Source: Methylocapsa sp.
GTDB lineage: Bacteria > Pseudomonadota > Alphaproteobacteria > Rhizobiales > Beijerinckiaceae
Direction: 5' to 3'
NCBI GenBank assembly: GCA_003162995.1
Contig: PLUZ01000380.1
Span: 1 to 16,327 of the forward strand
Length of the DNA: 16,327 bases
The notes beneath the pieces are model-generated. The model had not been told where the DNA came from, searched no databases, and was given only the letters and a program-made list of their open reading frames with translations. Positions 1 to 8,255 of the stretch are shown piece after piece. Made by a program: the position numbers and the translations under genes. The stretch's first letter is position 1, and every line of letters starts with the position of its first letter.

Positions 1-7
1 CGCGGGC

Positions 8-427
8 TCAGGTCTCGCGGTAGGTCCGCTCGCGCCGCTCATGGCGTTCCTGGGCCTCTACCGAAAGGGTTGCGATAGGCCGCGCATCGAGCCGCTTCAA
101 ACTGATTGGTTCGCCGGTTTCTTCACAGTAGCCATAGGTGCCTTCGTCGAGCCGAGCGAGCGCCGCGTCGATCTTTGAGATAAGCTTGCGTTGCCTGTCG
201 CGCGCCCGCAATTCAATGGACCGGTCCGTTTCGAAAGAGGCACGATCGGCGAGATCTGGATGGTTTTCGTTCTCGCTCTGCAAAACAACCAGGGTCTCCT
301 GGCTCTCCCGCAGAATTTCCTCTTTCCATACGATCAGCTTGCGCCGGAAATAATCCTTTTGGCGCTCATTCATGAAAGCTTCATCTTCGGCCGGTTTATA
401 GCCGCCTCCGATCTGCTCGACAGTCAC
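8..427 (-). CDS. dksA: RNA polymerase-binding transcription factor DksA (single-cysteine alphaproteobacterial form)
   Basis: A 139-residue DksA/TraR-family protein. DksA binds the secondary channel of RNA polymerase and, with ppGpp, tunes promoters such as those of rRNA and amino-acid genes. The central coiled coil carries the tip motif D61-R62-A63, matching the functional Asp/Ala of E. coli DksA. The C-terminal globular part reads GYCEETGEPISLKRLDARP. Only C101 of the four classical zinc-finger cysteines is present; the other positions are T104, S122 and A125. Single-cysteine DksA proteins are known in alphaproteobacteria and can still be functional, so this is not a sign of decay. The start is GTG at 427, chosen because AAGGAG (436-441, minus strand) lies 8 nt upstream; the next in-frame Met is residue 19. 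The gene is monocistronic as far as the window shows, with an 8-bp hairpin in its upstream region (490-509). Confidence 0.95.
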   Translation of the reverse strand: MTVEQIGGGYKPAEDEAFMNERQKDYFRRKLIVWKEEILRESQETLVVLQSENENHPDLADRASFETDRSIELRARDRQRKLISKIDAALARLDEGTYGYCEETGEPISLKRLDARPIATLSVEAQERHERRERTYRET

Positions 428-489
428 TTGCGAGACTCCTTAATCCCAAAATGAAGCCCTTATAGCGATTGCCTTCTCTATATACAATC

Positions 490-509
490 GTGCCGGCCAA
501 AGCCGGCAC
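490..509. promoter_or_regulatory. Perfect 8-bp hairpin upstream of dksA
   Basis: GTGCCGGC (490-497) and GCCGGCAC (502-509) are perfect inverted repeats around a four-base loop. The hairpin lies about 60 nt upstream of the dksA start, just before an AT-rich TATATA stretch on the minus strand. It could be an operator, a leader hairpin or a terminator for transcription entering from the right. The sequence does not decide among these. Confidence 0.4.
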
Positions 510-537
510 ATAGAGCGCTTTTTCTCCACGTGAAATC

Positions 538-633
538 CCGTGATCGATAAGGAATCGCTCAGATTCAAAGAGTTGGAGCTTGTCATAATGGAAAAAGTCG
601 AGCAACTTTTTCGGGACATGATCTCATGCTCTA
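538..633 (-). repeat. Dispersed bipartite intergenic repeat, copy A
   Basis: Read on the minus strand from 633, this begins TAGAGCATGA and has the core TCCCGAAAAAGTTGC followed by GACTTT. It then has ATTATGACA, GAGCGATTC and CGATCACGG in the same order as the copy at 8721-8817, although more diverged (for instance a small insertion after TAGAGCATGA). Its length, 96 nt, matches the other copies. It is not attached to the 3' end of a gene. Confidence 0.65.
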
Positions 634-654
634 AAGAATCTTGTTCCGGTTTCT

Positions 655-683
655 TGATCCGCTCTGATTCTGAAAGCGGATCA
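655..683. repeat. 9-bp inverted repeat next to repeat copy A
   Basis: TGATCCGCT (655-663) and AGCGGATCA (675-683) form a perfect 9-bp stem with an 11-base loop. Its TGATCCG/CGGATCA arms resemble the palindromic intergenic elements common in Rhizobiales, and it lies about 20 nt from the repeat at 538-633. It may be a second, partial element of the same family. Confidence 0.45.
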
Positions 684-1100
684 CGGGCTATGAGTCTCTT
701 GTAATGACGGCCTCCTGTCACGGGGTGCGGCGACGGGAAAGGGGCAGTTGCGGGGGATCAAGCGGCCGGGCCGCATCAGCCTCACGCATCGCTTCATTGG
801 CATCCTCCCGAGCGACAAATGTCTTGTGCCCAAAATCCCAACTTCGAAACCAAACATTCGCCAAGAGCGGGAATCATCCTCGATTGCGCCTGTCAGTAAA
901 GCCATGGCAGAGCGAGGCGCGGACAAACAGAGATAGCCCCGATGCAGGGCACGCACCGGGGCCGGCTCTTCAGTTGCACCGAGTGGGAGACATTCCCGGC
1001 ATAAACAAAATTGTTACTTTCGCCGTTTCCATTCCGCGCCGGCACGTGGCCGTTCAGAAGTCCGTTGTCCTGCAGATCACCACGAGATGATGCGATGCGG

Positions 1101-2258
1101 TTAGAGCTCCCATTTTTCTGTGCTTCTTTCGCTGGTGAGTTCGAGCAGGAGATGGACGAGTTCGGCTTGGCGGTGCGTCCCGGTCTTTTCAAAAATGCTG
1201 GAGAGTTGCGCGCGGGCGGTGGAGACGGAAATTCCGCGCCTTTTCGCCGCAGCCTCGCGGCCGTCTCCCTTGACGATCTCGGCGGCTAGCCCCGCCTCGG
1301 CCGCAGTGAGGCCAAAACGCATATGCAGATCTTGGGCGAGCCGCCGGCGGTTGATCTCTGGATCGGCCATCGTGACAATGGCCACCGGCACGCGCAATCC
1401 TAGCCATGGGATCCCGGCGTCCGGGTTTTTGGTTCGAAGCGGCGTCACCACCAGCCCGAGAGCCGGACGCCGCGGACCACGCCGCACCTCGAGTTCTCCG
1501 CCGAGCGGCCCTTGTAGCCGCCCGGCTGCTCGCGCGCAGGAGGCGATCAGCCGTTTCAATGTGTCGGCGCCGTCGGTGGTGGTGAGACATCCTCCTTTGA
1601 GGACGAGTCCGTCACCGGCCTCGAGCACCGTCCGCGCCGCAGCGTTGATGAAAAGCACATTTGCTGCGGCGTCGACCAGAATCGCTCCTTGGCGTAAGCC
1701 TTCGAACCGTTCCGGCGTCGCGCCGTGCATATGATCGAGCGTCCAGAGCTGGCGGTGGAGGCGCAGGGCGCGATCGATGTGGTGCACCGCCAATTTGAAG
1801 ATGCGGCTCTGCTCGCTCGTCGGTGCATCGTGGCCGCGCGCGTTGACGACGCAAATCAGGGACGACACTTGGTCTTCGACCATCAAATTGGCGCCAAGCA
1901 TCGCAAGGCCGTAATCCGCTGGTTTCCACCATTCGTTGAAAATGGGAGTTTTGGCGAAATCCTGCGGCGTCATGAGGGAATCGAACGACCACACTTGGCC
2001 CGACGGCAGAGCTGAGGTTTTGGCCCAAAGAGGATTGTGAAACGCCCAATAATTCTTGTAGCTGGCATCCAACTCTGCAATCGTTCGCCGCGAGATGGAA
2101 TCGAAGCTGTTTGTGCGATGGTCCATGGTCGCGATGATGGACTGCATCGTACCCGTGGCCTCGGCAAGCTTCGCCAGCACCGTCGGCCAGAGTTCGCCGT
2201 CCAGCACCGCAGCGTATACAAAATCGATGAGAGCAATAAGCTCGCCGTCGTCGCTCAT
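1101..2258 (-). CDS. LuxR-type helix-turn-helix transcriptional regulator
   Basis: A 385-residue regulator. The C-terminal segment, residues about 315-374 (FGLTAAEAGLAAEIVKGDGR onward, then VSTARAQLSSIFEKTGTHRQ), has the four-helix pattern of a LuxR/FixJ DNA-binding domain: LTxAEAxxA, then a recognition helix with STAR, then KTGTHRQAELV. The middle part (about 190-240, AILVDAAANVLFINAAARTV) resembles a PAS-like sensor segment. The N-terminal 180 residues match no domain I can name, and no phosphoacceptor receiver domain is visible. Start ATG at 2258 is preceded by a G-rich Shine-Dalgarno-like run. It stands alone, with about 540 bp of leader upstream holding a possible structured RNA (2452-2535). 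The target genes and the inducer cannot be read from the sequence. Confidence 0.85.
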   Translation of the reverse strand: MSDDGELIALIDFVYAAVLDGELWPTVLAKLAEATGTMQSIIATMDHRTNSFDSISRRTIAELDASYKNYWAFHNPLWAKTSALPSGQVWSFDSLMTPQDFAKTPIFNEWWKPADYGLAMLGANLMVEDQVSSLICVVNARGHDAPTSEQSRIFKLAVHHIDRALRLHRQLWTLDHMHGATPERFEGLRQGAILVDAAANVLFINAAARTVLEAGDGLVLKGGCLTTTDGADTLKRLIASCARAAGRLQGPLGGELEVRRGPRRPALGLVVTPLRTKNPDAGIPWLGLRVPVAIVTMADPEINRRRLAQDLHMRFGLTAAEAGLAAEIVKGDGREAAAKRRGISVSTARAQLSSIFEKTGTHRQAELVHLLLELTSERSTEKWEL

Positions 2259-2802
2259 GGCGCCACCCCCCTGGCGCGGATTATATCCTTACCAACGGCC
2301 ATGGAAGATACAGACACCCGTTGGTTCCACTCGCAGATGAGCGTCAATCTCTGGGAATCACCAGAACCTTTAAGATCCTCGGCCACTGTTCGCGGCCATG
2401 GCAAAAAACACGATGGTGCCGGGAGCCTGTGTACCTAGCGACGATACGCCGCTCCCCCCGGCAACCATAAGCTAAAGGATCCGGCTTTGCCGTTTCCTTA
2501 CTGCTCCCTCCGCCCTTTTCGCGCAGGGACCCTAAACCGGCGTGCGAAGTCTGGCAATCTGCCGATTTAGAACGAACGTCCGATGCGGAGCGGCAATGTT
2601 GCTGCAATAATCCCTGCCAACACCGGGTGAGTTGCCAGTCCTCCCAAGCCTCACCCCCAGATTTAATAACCAAGAAATTTTAATTGCCTTAGCCGCTGGT
2701 CCGCCACATATCGCCGCATGTCACTCGCGGTGAAGGGCGGATCGGCGGCATTGGCTGCGTCAATTCACCGAATTTCCGGTTCAGGCTCTCTCCTGCTCCC
2801 AC
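2259..2802. other. Intergenic stretch upstream of the LuxR-type gene
   Basis: About 540 bases between two minus-strand genes. No credible coding region was seen; the 109-codon minus-strand frame at 2344-2673 has no domain and no ribosome-binding site. The segment 2452-2535 has nested inverted repeats on the minus strand (separate entry). The rest, including an AT-rich patch at about 2660-2690, shows nothing I can name. Confidence 0.55.
2452..2535 (-). ncRNA. Candidate structured RNA in the leader of the LuxR-type gene
   Basis: On the minus strand a hairpin at 2529-2505 pairs TCCCTGCGC with GCGGAGGGA, with one internal mismatch and an A-rich loop. It is followed at 2497-2477 by GGA-AA-CGGC-AAA-GCCG-GA-TCC, a symmetric stem with an internal loop. 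CGGCAA (2492-2487) can instead pair perfectly with TTGCCG (2464-2459), so two mutually exclusive folds exist. The order ACGGCAAAGCC, TTTAG, GGTTGCCGGG loosely recalls the 3' half of class-I cyclic-di-GMP riboswitches, but the conserved 5' half (GGCAAACC) is missing. I treat it only as a possible structured leader about 200-270 nt upstream of the start codon. Confidence 0.22.
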
Positions 2803-3585
2803 TCACTGATCCGGCGCGGTCTCTTGCCAATTTGATGACTCCTCAGTGTGCTCGGGAAGCGCACCCGGCTGGCTGCCGGCGAGCCAGCGACGCAGAAAAG
2901 CGCTGGACCAGAGCGCCACGGCGTGGTCGTGCCGGAACCACCCTTCGATATGGCGATGGCGGGGCCGGGCGCCAGGCTCGGCCAAGCGCTCGCGGGTCAG
3001 GAGCGACCAGCGGCACATAATTGCGAAATTCACTTCCGGATGGAATTGGAGTCCGTAGGCCTGCCCGCGATATCGGAAGGCCTGAGCCTCAAAATCCTGC
3101 CCCCGGGCCAAGAGGGTTGCTCCGCATGGCAGATCGAACCCCTCCCGGTGCCATTGGTAGACGTGGTTGGGGAACCTGCAGTCGCAGATGCGATGCCCGT
3201 GTTCCGTCGGATGGATCGGATAATAGCCGACCTCCACTCGCCCTTGGGGGTGGGGACGGACGCGGTGACCGAGATGGCGTGCGAGCATCTGGGCACCAAG
3301 ACAAATGCCCAGAAAAGGCGTGTCTTCCTTCAGCGGGACCCCGATCCAGTCTATCTCGCGGCGCAACCAGGCGTCTTCGTCGTTGACGCTCATGGGACCG
3401 CCAAAAACGATCACACCTGCGTAATCTCTAAGCGTTTTCGGCAGCGGATCCCCGAATCGGGGACACCGGCAATCGAGTTCGCAGCCTTGCGCGCGCAAGA
3501 TCCGCCCGAGCCGCCCGGGAGTCGAATGTTTTTGATGCAGGATGATGAGTACCCTGCGGCGACAGTTGGGGCCAGCTGGCATCAT
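2803..3585 (-). CDS. Class-I glutamine amidotransferase (GATase1) domain protein
   Basis: A 260-residue stand-alone class-I glutamine amidotransferase-like protein. Such domains hydrolyse glutamine and pass ammonia to a partner, or act as gamma-glutamyl hydrolases. The triad is visible: nucleophile C95 in FLGICLGAQML, and H182/E184 in LQFHPEV. The oxyanion-strand motif VFGGPMSVND is also present. No synthetase domain is fused, so the acceptor substrate is unknown; it resembles the stand-alone GMP-synthase-like amidotransferases of proteobacteria. The ATG at 3585 was chosen over an in-frame TTG at 3591; neither has a strong ribosome-binding site. The start lies about 28 bp after the SDR stop codon, so the gene is probably the last of a three-gene minus-strand operon. 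Confidence 0.88.
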   Translation of the reverse strand: MMPAGPNCRRRVLIILHQKHSTPGRLGRILRAQGCELDCRCPRFGDPLPKTLRDYAGVIVFGGPMSVNDEDAWLRREIDWIGVPLKEDTPFLGICLGAQMLARHLGHRVRPHPQGRVEVGYYPIHPTEHGHRICDCRFPNHVYQWHREGFDLPCGATLLARGQDFEAQAFRYRGQAYGLQFHPEVNFAIMCRWSLLTRERLAEPGARPRHRHIEGWFRHDHAVALWSSAFLRRWLAGSQPGALPEHTEESSNWQETAPDQ

Positions 3586-3613
3586 TCGCAATGTTAAAGG
3601 ATCAAACTAGACG

Positions 3614-4477
3614 TCAGCGGAGCGGAGACCGATTCTGTTGCAACCGCGAAATAACGGCCAAAACTACGGCCTTTGGCAAAAATGGCAAGAGCAAAACGCT
3701 GAGTTTGTTATGGAAGCCCGGCACAATCTCTCGGCGTCCCGCGATCAGCCCGGCATAACCCGCTTCGGCGACCTCCATGGCGGTGGACCCTGGCAGGCGC
3801 GTGAGATCAATGTTTGGTCCGATACCGGCGCGGGCCTGGAATCCGGTCTTGGTATAGCCAGGACACAGCGCGGAGACTGTGACACCGTCCGCGCGCAGCT
3901 CCTGCGAGAGAGCGAGCGAGAAGGATAGAAGAAAGGCTTTCGATGCATAATAGGCCGCCATGCCTGGGCCGCCCGGAAAATAGGATGCGATCGACGCGAC
4001 ATTCAGGATTTTGCCGCGCGCGGCGCGAATCGCCGGCAAAAAACGCAGCGTCAAATCAACGGCCGCGCGGACATTAAGATCGACGATCGCCAATTGCTCG
4101 GCCAGATCGAGCCCGGCGGCCGGGCCGATAAGGCCAAAGCCGGCATTATTGACCAAAATCTCCGGCGATATTCTGGCGGCGGCGAGCGCGGCGGCGATTT
4201 CAGGGATTGCGTTCCGTTCGAGCAAATCGAACACCAGCACCAAGGGCCGGGGCCTGCCGGGCACCGCAATTTCATCGGCGAGCGCTTCGAGCGCGGTTCG
4301 GCTGCGGGCGATCAGAACGAGATCATGACCTTGTCGTGCGAAGACGCGGGCAAGATCGGCGCCGATCCCGCCAGAGGCGCCTGTGACGAGGGTGACGCGG
4401 CGCATCTCGGTGCCGGATCGCGGTTGCGCGTCCGCCGAGGGACTGGAGCCGGCCTTTGTTAGAATTGCCTCACTCAT
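3614..4477 (-). CDS. Short-chain dehydrogenase/reductase (SDR) family oxidoreductase
   Basis: A 287-residue classical SDR, an NAD(P)-dependent oxidoreductase of unknown substrate. The Rossmann cofactor motif TGASGGIG is at 32-39, the structural NNAG at 110-113, the catalytic Ser near 162, and the YxxxK pair at Y176/K180 (AYYASKAF). The hydrophobic C-terminus (LSVLLLPFLPKAVVLAVI) may contact the membrane. Start ATG at 4477 was chosen because its ATGA overlaps the stop of the TerB-domain gene and AAGGG lies about 10 nt upstream. The frame stays open upstream to 4609, but that extension is low-complexity, Arg-rich and out of frame with the overlapping gene. The overlap implies translational coupling. 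Confidence 0.9.
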   Translation of the reverse strand: MSEAILTKAGSSPSADAQPRSGTEMRRVTLVTGASGGIGADLARVFARQGHDLVLIARSRTALEALADEIAVPGRPRPLVLVFDLLERNAIPEIAAALAAARISPEILVNNAGFGLIGPAAGLDLAEQLAIVDLNVRAAVDLTLRFLPAIRAARGKILNVASIASYFPGGPGMAAYYASKAFLLSFSLALSQELRADGVTVSALCPGYTKTGFQARAGIGPNIDLTRLPGSTAMEVAEAGYAGLIAGRREIVPGFHNKLSVLLLPFLPKAVVLAVISRLQQNRSPLR

Positions 4478-4986
4478 GCTTTGCCCTTCGCGGCGGCCGC
4501 GGCCCAAGGGCCTTCGAGCGGACCAGCTTGCGTGGCTCGCCCCGCGACACGCTGACGAAGCAAAACCCTGTCGCGCGTCGAAACGCCGAGAAGTTCGGCA
4601 ATGCGCCAAATCGTATTTTCCTCGAATTCATCGGCGACGCCATCGGCATAAGCGATGTCCCACAGCATCTCTACGATTTTTTGACGGCCATCATCATCGA
4701 GGGCGCGCTTCAGGACACTGGTAAAATGGTAGAAATCCACCGCCTCGCGGTCGCTTTGTTCCGCCGTCGCGATCAATTCCGCAGCGGCTTTTGGGTCGAG
4801 GCCGAATCGCTCCTCGATGATTGCCATGAGCCGCCGCCGTTCGGCGAGATCCGTGTTGCCGTCCACATTGGCGATATGAACGAGCAAGGCAACCGCCGCG
4901 AGACGATAATCCTCCTCGTCAAAGCGCCGGGCGGCCGGTTCCGCCCCGCTGACCTCGGCGATAAAGTTCTTCAAGGCATCGAACAT
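4474..4986 (-). CDS. TerB-domain (tellurite-resistance TerB-like) protein
   Basis: A 170-residue all-helical protein with the features of the TerB family: an acidic duplicated helical repeat with D42-G43 in HIANVDGNTDLAERRRL and D115-G116 in WDIAYADGVADEFEENTIW. TerB domains are thought to bind divalent metal and to work in stress-related membrane assemblies. Stand-alone copies are widespread in alphaproteobacteria without any tellurite operon, so no tellurite role is claimed. The C-terminus is Ala/Gly/Lys-rich. Start ATG at 4986 has GGAG upstream. It is the first gene of the minus-strand operon and overlaps the SDR gene by four bases. Confidence 0.85.
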   Translation of the reverse strand: MFDALKNFIAEVSGAEPAARRFDEEDYRLAAVALLVHIANVDGNTDLAERRRLMAIIEERFGLDPKAAAELIATAEQSDREAVDFYHFTSVLKRALDDDGRQKIVEMLWDIAYADGVADEFEENTIWRIAELLGVSTRDRVLLRQRVAGRATQAGPLEGPWAAAAAKGKA

Positions 4987-5057
4987 TCCGGCTCTCCAAT
5001 CCCGGTTTCAAGTTAAATATAGGATGCAGCCGCGCCAAACGCATCCTGACGTGTCAG

Positions 5058-5154
5058 ATGATGGCGGCTTCAAGATGAAACGATCATGCGCTCTATCAGT
5101 GTTAACCGCATGATTTTATCCAATAAGTCTGCAACTTTCTGGAATCTAGCTCTA
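5058..5154 (-). repeat. Dispersed bipartite intergenic repeat, copy B
   Basis: Read on the minus strand from 5154, TAGAGC is followed by CCAGAAAGTTGCAGACTT, 18 bases identical to the copy at 8721-8817. Further on is TTCATCTTGAAGC, 13 bases identical. The first three bases (TAG) are the stop codon of the secreted-protein gene at 5152-5571. The palindromes are less perfect than in the copy at 8721-8817. Length is 97 nt. Confidence 0.8.
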
Positions 5155-5571
5155 GCGCAGGAGCAGACACGTCCAATACCCTTCCGGCCGATGATAGGCC
5201 CGGCGCAAGTCACGGACCCAAGCTTGGCAGTGTTGCCGCGTCGGGAAGCAGACCTTTTCATCTTTCCAATCAACGAGGGTCAGGCCAGTGCCGTCGGTGT
5301 AGGGGCGGCCGCCAGAAAAATGCCCAAGCCAAACGGTGCGCCAGGGGAGCACCGCCGCGGTGGCTTCCGGCGGCGCCCAGAGCGGCGCGCCGATAGAGCA
5401 GGGGACTCCCTCGTTTTCCAAATATTCCACGGGAGCTGGCGGCGGCCCGGACGTCCAGTCGGCGGCGTGACCGACGCTTGCGACGCTCAAATAGGCAGCG
5501 AGGGAGATTAAACCGGCGGTTGCCCGCAACCCCTGGCGCCCAGGTCTCGCTGTTTCCTTGGCTCCGTTCAT
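5152..5571 (-). CDS. Small secreted Cys/Trp-containing hypothetical protein
   Basis: A 139-residue protein of unknown function. The N-terminus has a basic stretch (to R16) and a hydrophobic core (ATAGLISLAAYLSVASV), then GHAAD, consistent with signal peptidase I cleavage after residue 36 or 37. The mature part has four cysteines (58, 108, 115, 135), enough for two disulfides, and several tryptophans, fitting a small periplasmic or secreted domain. Start ATG at 5571 has AAGGA about 10 nt upstream. The TAG stop is supplied by the repeat copy at 5058-5154, so the last residues could have been altered when the repeat arrived. The export signal supports a real gene, but I do not recognise the family. 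Confidence 0.62.
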   Translation of the reverse strand: MNGAKETARPGRQGLRATAGLISLAAYLSVASVGHAADWTSGPPPAPVEYLENEGVPCSIGAPLWAPPEATAAVLPWRTVWLGHFSGGRPYTDGTGLTLVDWKDEKVCFPTRQHCQAWVRDLRRAYHRPEGYWTCLLLR

Positions 5572-5815
5572 CTCACAAAATCCTTATGGCCATGGGCAAT
5601 GCGGCGCATCCTGTCCTTTACCCGCAACAGCGATGGTGCTCAAGCCGCCCAGAGGCGGCCAAGCAAGAGGCGGCTCGGGAAGCGAAGGAACGTTTCCCCT
5701 CGTGGCCAAAAAACACTAGAGACACGGAACTCTCGATCGAATACCAAACGCGAATCACGGGCTGCGGGCGAAATTCGCTTCATCATGCCGTTGCCTGGCG
5801 CTTTTTGGGACCGCA
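5572..5815. other. Divergent spacer between the secreted-protein gene and pheT
   Basis: About 244 bases that should hold the promoter of pheT and that of the secreted-protein gene. A 6-bp inverted repeat GCCGCC/GGCGGC sits at 5644-5659. No phenylalanine-rich leader peptide of the E. coli pheM type, no T-box-like element and no clear promoter were identified. pheS is not here. Confidence 0.4.
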
Positions 5816-8251
5816 ATGAAATTCACGCTTTCCTGGCTCAAGGATCATCTTGAGACCGATGCCACTCTCGACGAAATCGTCGCCACACTGACCAAAACCG
5901 GTCTTGAGGTCGAGCAAATCGATGACAGGGCTCAAGCCCTCAAGGATTTCGTCATCGCCCGCGTCATCGAGGCGAAGCCCCACCCGAATGCCGACCGGCT
6001 GCGGGTTTGTCTTGTCGATGCCGGAGGGACCGCCCCAGTGCAGGTCGTCTGCGGTGCGCCGAATGCGCGGGCCGGCATGAAATCGGTGTTTGCCGCGCCT
6101 GGCACCACAATTCCGGCCAAGAAGATCATCCTCGGCAAAGGGGTGATTCGGGGCGTCGAATCGAACGGCATGCTGTGTTCGGGCGCCGAGCTCGAATTGT
6201 CCGATGACCATGACGGCATTCTCGATTTGCCCGAGGAGGCGCCGGTCGGCGCTGCTTATGCGGCATGGGCTTTTCTCGATGATCCAGTCGTCGAGATCAA
6301 TCTTTTGCCCAACCGGCCGGATGCCGCCGGCATCGACGGCATCGCCCGCGACCTCGCGGCAGCGCGGCTCGGCAAGCTGAAAAGCGCGGTGATAGAGCCG
6401 GCCGCGGGAGAGTTTCCGTGTCCAGTCGAGGTCCGGCTCGATTTCGTGGCCGAGGACGCGCATCTCGCCTCAGCCTTTGCGCTGCGCCTCGTCAAAGGCG
6501 TTCGCAATGGGCCAAGTCCGGCGTGGATGCAAAGGCGGCTCGCGGCAATCGGGCTGCGGCCGATCAATGCGCTCGTCGATATCACCAATTACCTGACTTT
6601 CGACCGTGCCCGCCCGCTTCATGTCTTCGACGCAAATAAAATAACGGGCAATCTAATAGTGCGCCGCGCGGCACTGGGAGAGGAGCTCGTCGCGCTCGAT
6701 GGCCGATCTTACCGGCTCGATGTGGACAATGTCGTCATCGCCGACGATGCGGGCGTCGAATCGCTCGCCGGAATCATGGGCGGGCAAGCCTCGGGCTGCG
6801 ATGAGACGACAACCGATGTGCTGATTGAATCGGCCCTCTGGGATCCCGTGAATATCGCTCGCAGCGGGCGTAGGCTTGGCATTAACTCGGATGCGCGCTA
6901 CCGGTTCGAACGCGGCGTCGATCCGGCATTCTGCTTGCCCGGACTTGAGCTTGCGACGCGGCTGGTGGTTGAGCTTTGCGGTGGCGCTGCCTCGCAAATC
7001 ACTCTTGCGGGGCGGATTCCGCATCCTGATAGACGCATCGTGTTTCCTTGGAGCGAGGTGAAACGGCTGACTGGGCTCGAACTCGACAGCTCGGAAATGG
7101 CCGGCATTCTCGAGAGTCTTGGGTTTGAACTCGCGAATTTTGCCGGCAACGCCGACGAAGTGCTGGTGAAGACGCCCTCGTTCCGGCCCGACATCGAGGG
7201 TAAGGCCGATCTCGTCGAAGAAATCCTGCGTATCGCAGGGCTCGACCGTGTCTCGCCGGCCCCATTGCCGCGCGCGTCCGGACACCCTGTCGCGGAACCG
7301 GTGCTGACTTTGATGCAAAAGCGAGTAAAGAGCGCCAAACGCGCGCTGGCCGCCAACGGCCTTGTCGAAGCGGTGACATGGTCGTTCGTCTCGCGCCAGC
7401 GCGCGCAGATGTTTGGCGGCGGCGGGGCGGCCCTGGCGCTCGCCAATCCGATTGCCCCGGAGCTTTCCGATATGCGGCCAAGCCTGCTGCCGGGGCTGAT
7501 CGCGGCGGCGCAACGCAACGCCGACCGTGGCCATGGCGACGTCGCTCTTTTCGAGGTCGGGCAAATCTTTTCGAGCGACCGCGAAGATGGTCAAAAGATC
7601 GCCGCCAGCGCTATCCGGCGAGGTTTGGCGAAGGAAACAGGGCCCGGTAGGCATTGGTCGCTGGCGCCCGCCGGAGTCGATCCCTTCGATGTCAAGGCTG
7701 ACGCTTTTGCTCTTCTTTCGGCGCTCGGTGTTGCGGCCGGCGGTGTCCAGCTTGTTTCCGGCGGTCCCGCCTGGTTTCACCCCGGCCGCTCCGCCACGAT
7801 TCAATTTGGGCCAAAAAATGTCATTGGCGCGTTTGGCGAGATCCATCCGCGCACTCTCGAAGCCATCGGCGCAGAGGGGCCGGTTGCTGGTTTCGAATTG
7901 CTTCTTGATGACATACCGGCGCCGAAATTGAGGCTCACAAGAACCAAACCGAAGCTCGAACTTCCGGAGTTCATGCCCGTGCAACGCGATTTTGCCTTCC
8001 TGGTCGATCGATCGGTAAAGGCAGCCGACATCGTCAAGGCCGCTGCCGCGGGCGAACGCACGCTCGTCGCGGACATCGGCGTCTTCGATGTCTATGAAGG
8101 CAAGGGCATACCGGAAGGCAAGAAATCGGTCGCTATATCGGTCACCTTGCAACCGCGCGAAAAAACCTTGACCGAGGCCGAGATCGATGCCGCCGCAGGC
8201 AAGATCATCGCCGAGGTAACCAAGAAAACCGGCGCGAGCCTCAGAGGATGA
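5816..8251 (+). CDS. pheT: Phenylalanine--tRNA ligase beta subunit
   Basis: An 811-residue full-length bacterial PheT, the beta chain of the alpha2beta2 enzyme that charges tRNA-Phe in the cytoplasm. The N-terminus ([20 protein letters not shown]) is canonical. An EMAP/tRNA-binding domain spans about 39-150 ([16 protein letters not shown]). The B3/B4 editing domain is at about 200-390, with the B5 DNA-binding-like domain at about 401-475 ([33 protein letters not shown]). The C-terminal FDX-ACB anticodon-binding domain is at about 715-810 ([20 protein letters not shown], ending with [10 protein letters not shown]). The Shine-Dalgarno is weak (GGGA about 7 nt upstream). pheS, normally just upstream, is absent; the upstream neighbour runs the other way. 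An exported His-rich protein gene starts 4 nt after the stop. Confidence 0.98.
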   Translation: MKFTLSWLKDHLETDATLDEIVATLTKTGLEVEQIDDRAQALKDFVIARVIEAKPHPNADRLRVCLVDAGGTAPVQVVCGAPNARAGMKSVFAAPGTTIPAKKIILGKGVIRGVESNGMLCSGAELELSDDHDGILDLPEEAPVGAAYAAWAFLDDPVVEINLLPNRPDAAGIDGIARDLAAARLGKLKSAVIEPAAGEFPCPVEVRLDFVAEDAHLASAFALRLVKGVRNGPSPAWMQRRLAAIGLRPINALVDITNYLTFDRARPLHVFDANKITGNLIVRRAALGEELVALDGRSYRLDVDNVVIADDAGVESLAGIMGGQASGCDETTTDVLIESALWDPVNIARSGRRLGINSDARYRFERGVDPAFCLPGLELATRLVVELCGGAASQITLAGRIPHPDRRIVFPWSEVKRLTGLELDSSEMAGILESLGFELANFAGNADEVLVKTPSFRPDIEGKADLVEEILRIAGLDRVSPAPLPRASGHPVAEPVLTLMQKRVKSAKRALAANGLVEAVTWSFVSRQRAQMFGGGGAALALANPIAPELSDMRPSLLPGLIAAAQRNADRGHGDVALFEVGQIFSSDREDGQKIAASAIRRGLAKETGPGRHWSLAPAGVDPFDVKADAFALLSALGVAAGGVQLVSGGPAWFHPGRSATIQFGPKNVIGAFGEIHPRTLEAIGAEGPVAGFELLLDDIPAPKLRLTRTKPKLELPEFMPVQRDFAFLVDRSVKAADIVKAAAAGERTLVADIGVFDVYEGKGIPEGKKSVAISVTLQPREKTLTEAEIDAAAGKIIAEVTKKTGASLRG

Positions 8252-8255
8252 AGTC

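Larger units (their letters stand above)
428..1100. other. Long intergenic stretch between dksA and the LuxR-type gene
   Basis: About 670 bases without a convincing gene. The short open frames here lack ribosome-binding sites, recognisable domains and plausible composition. The stretch holds the hairpin at 490-509, a copy of the dispersed repeat at 538-633 and a 9-bp inverted repeat at 655-683. Nothing was recognised between about 700 and 1100. Confidence 0.6.

Noticed and set aside
681..1090. Short open frames between dksA and the LuxR-type gene on both strands
   Set aside because: Low-complexity Arg/Ser-rich translations without start signals or domains.
2452..2535. Firm call as a class-I cyclic-di-GMP riboswitch
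   Set aside because: Only the 3' half looks similar; the conserved 5' GGCAAACC block and tetraloop arrangement are missing, so only a generic structured-RNA candidate is listed.
2344..2673. 109-codon minus-strand frame upstream of the LuxR-type gene
   Set aside because: No domain, no ribosome-binding site, and it covers the segment with strong RNA-like inverted repeats.
2848..3597. 249-codon plus-strand frame opposite the glutamine amidotransferase
   Set aside because: The minus-strand frame carries the complete catalytic triad; the plus-strand one has no recognisable domain.
4478..4609. N-terminal extension of the SDR protein by 44 residues
   Set aside because: It would run through the TerB-domain gene in another frame; the ATGA overlap and nearby AAGGG favour the start at 4477.
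4474..4986. Tellurite-resistance function
   Set aside because: Only a stand-alone TerB domain is present, with no terZ, terC or terD neighbours.
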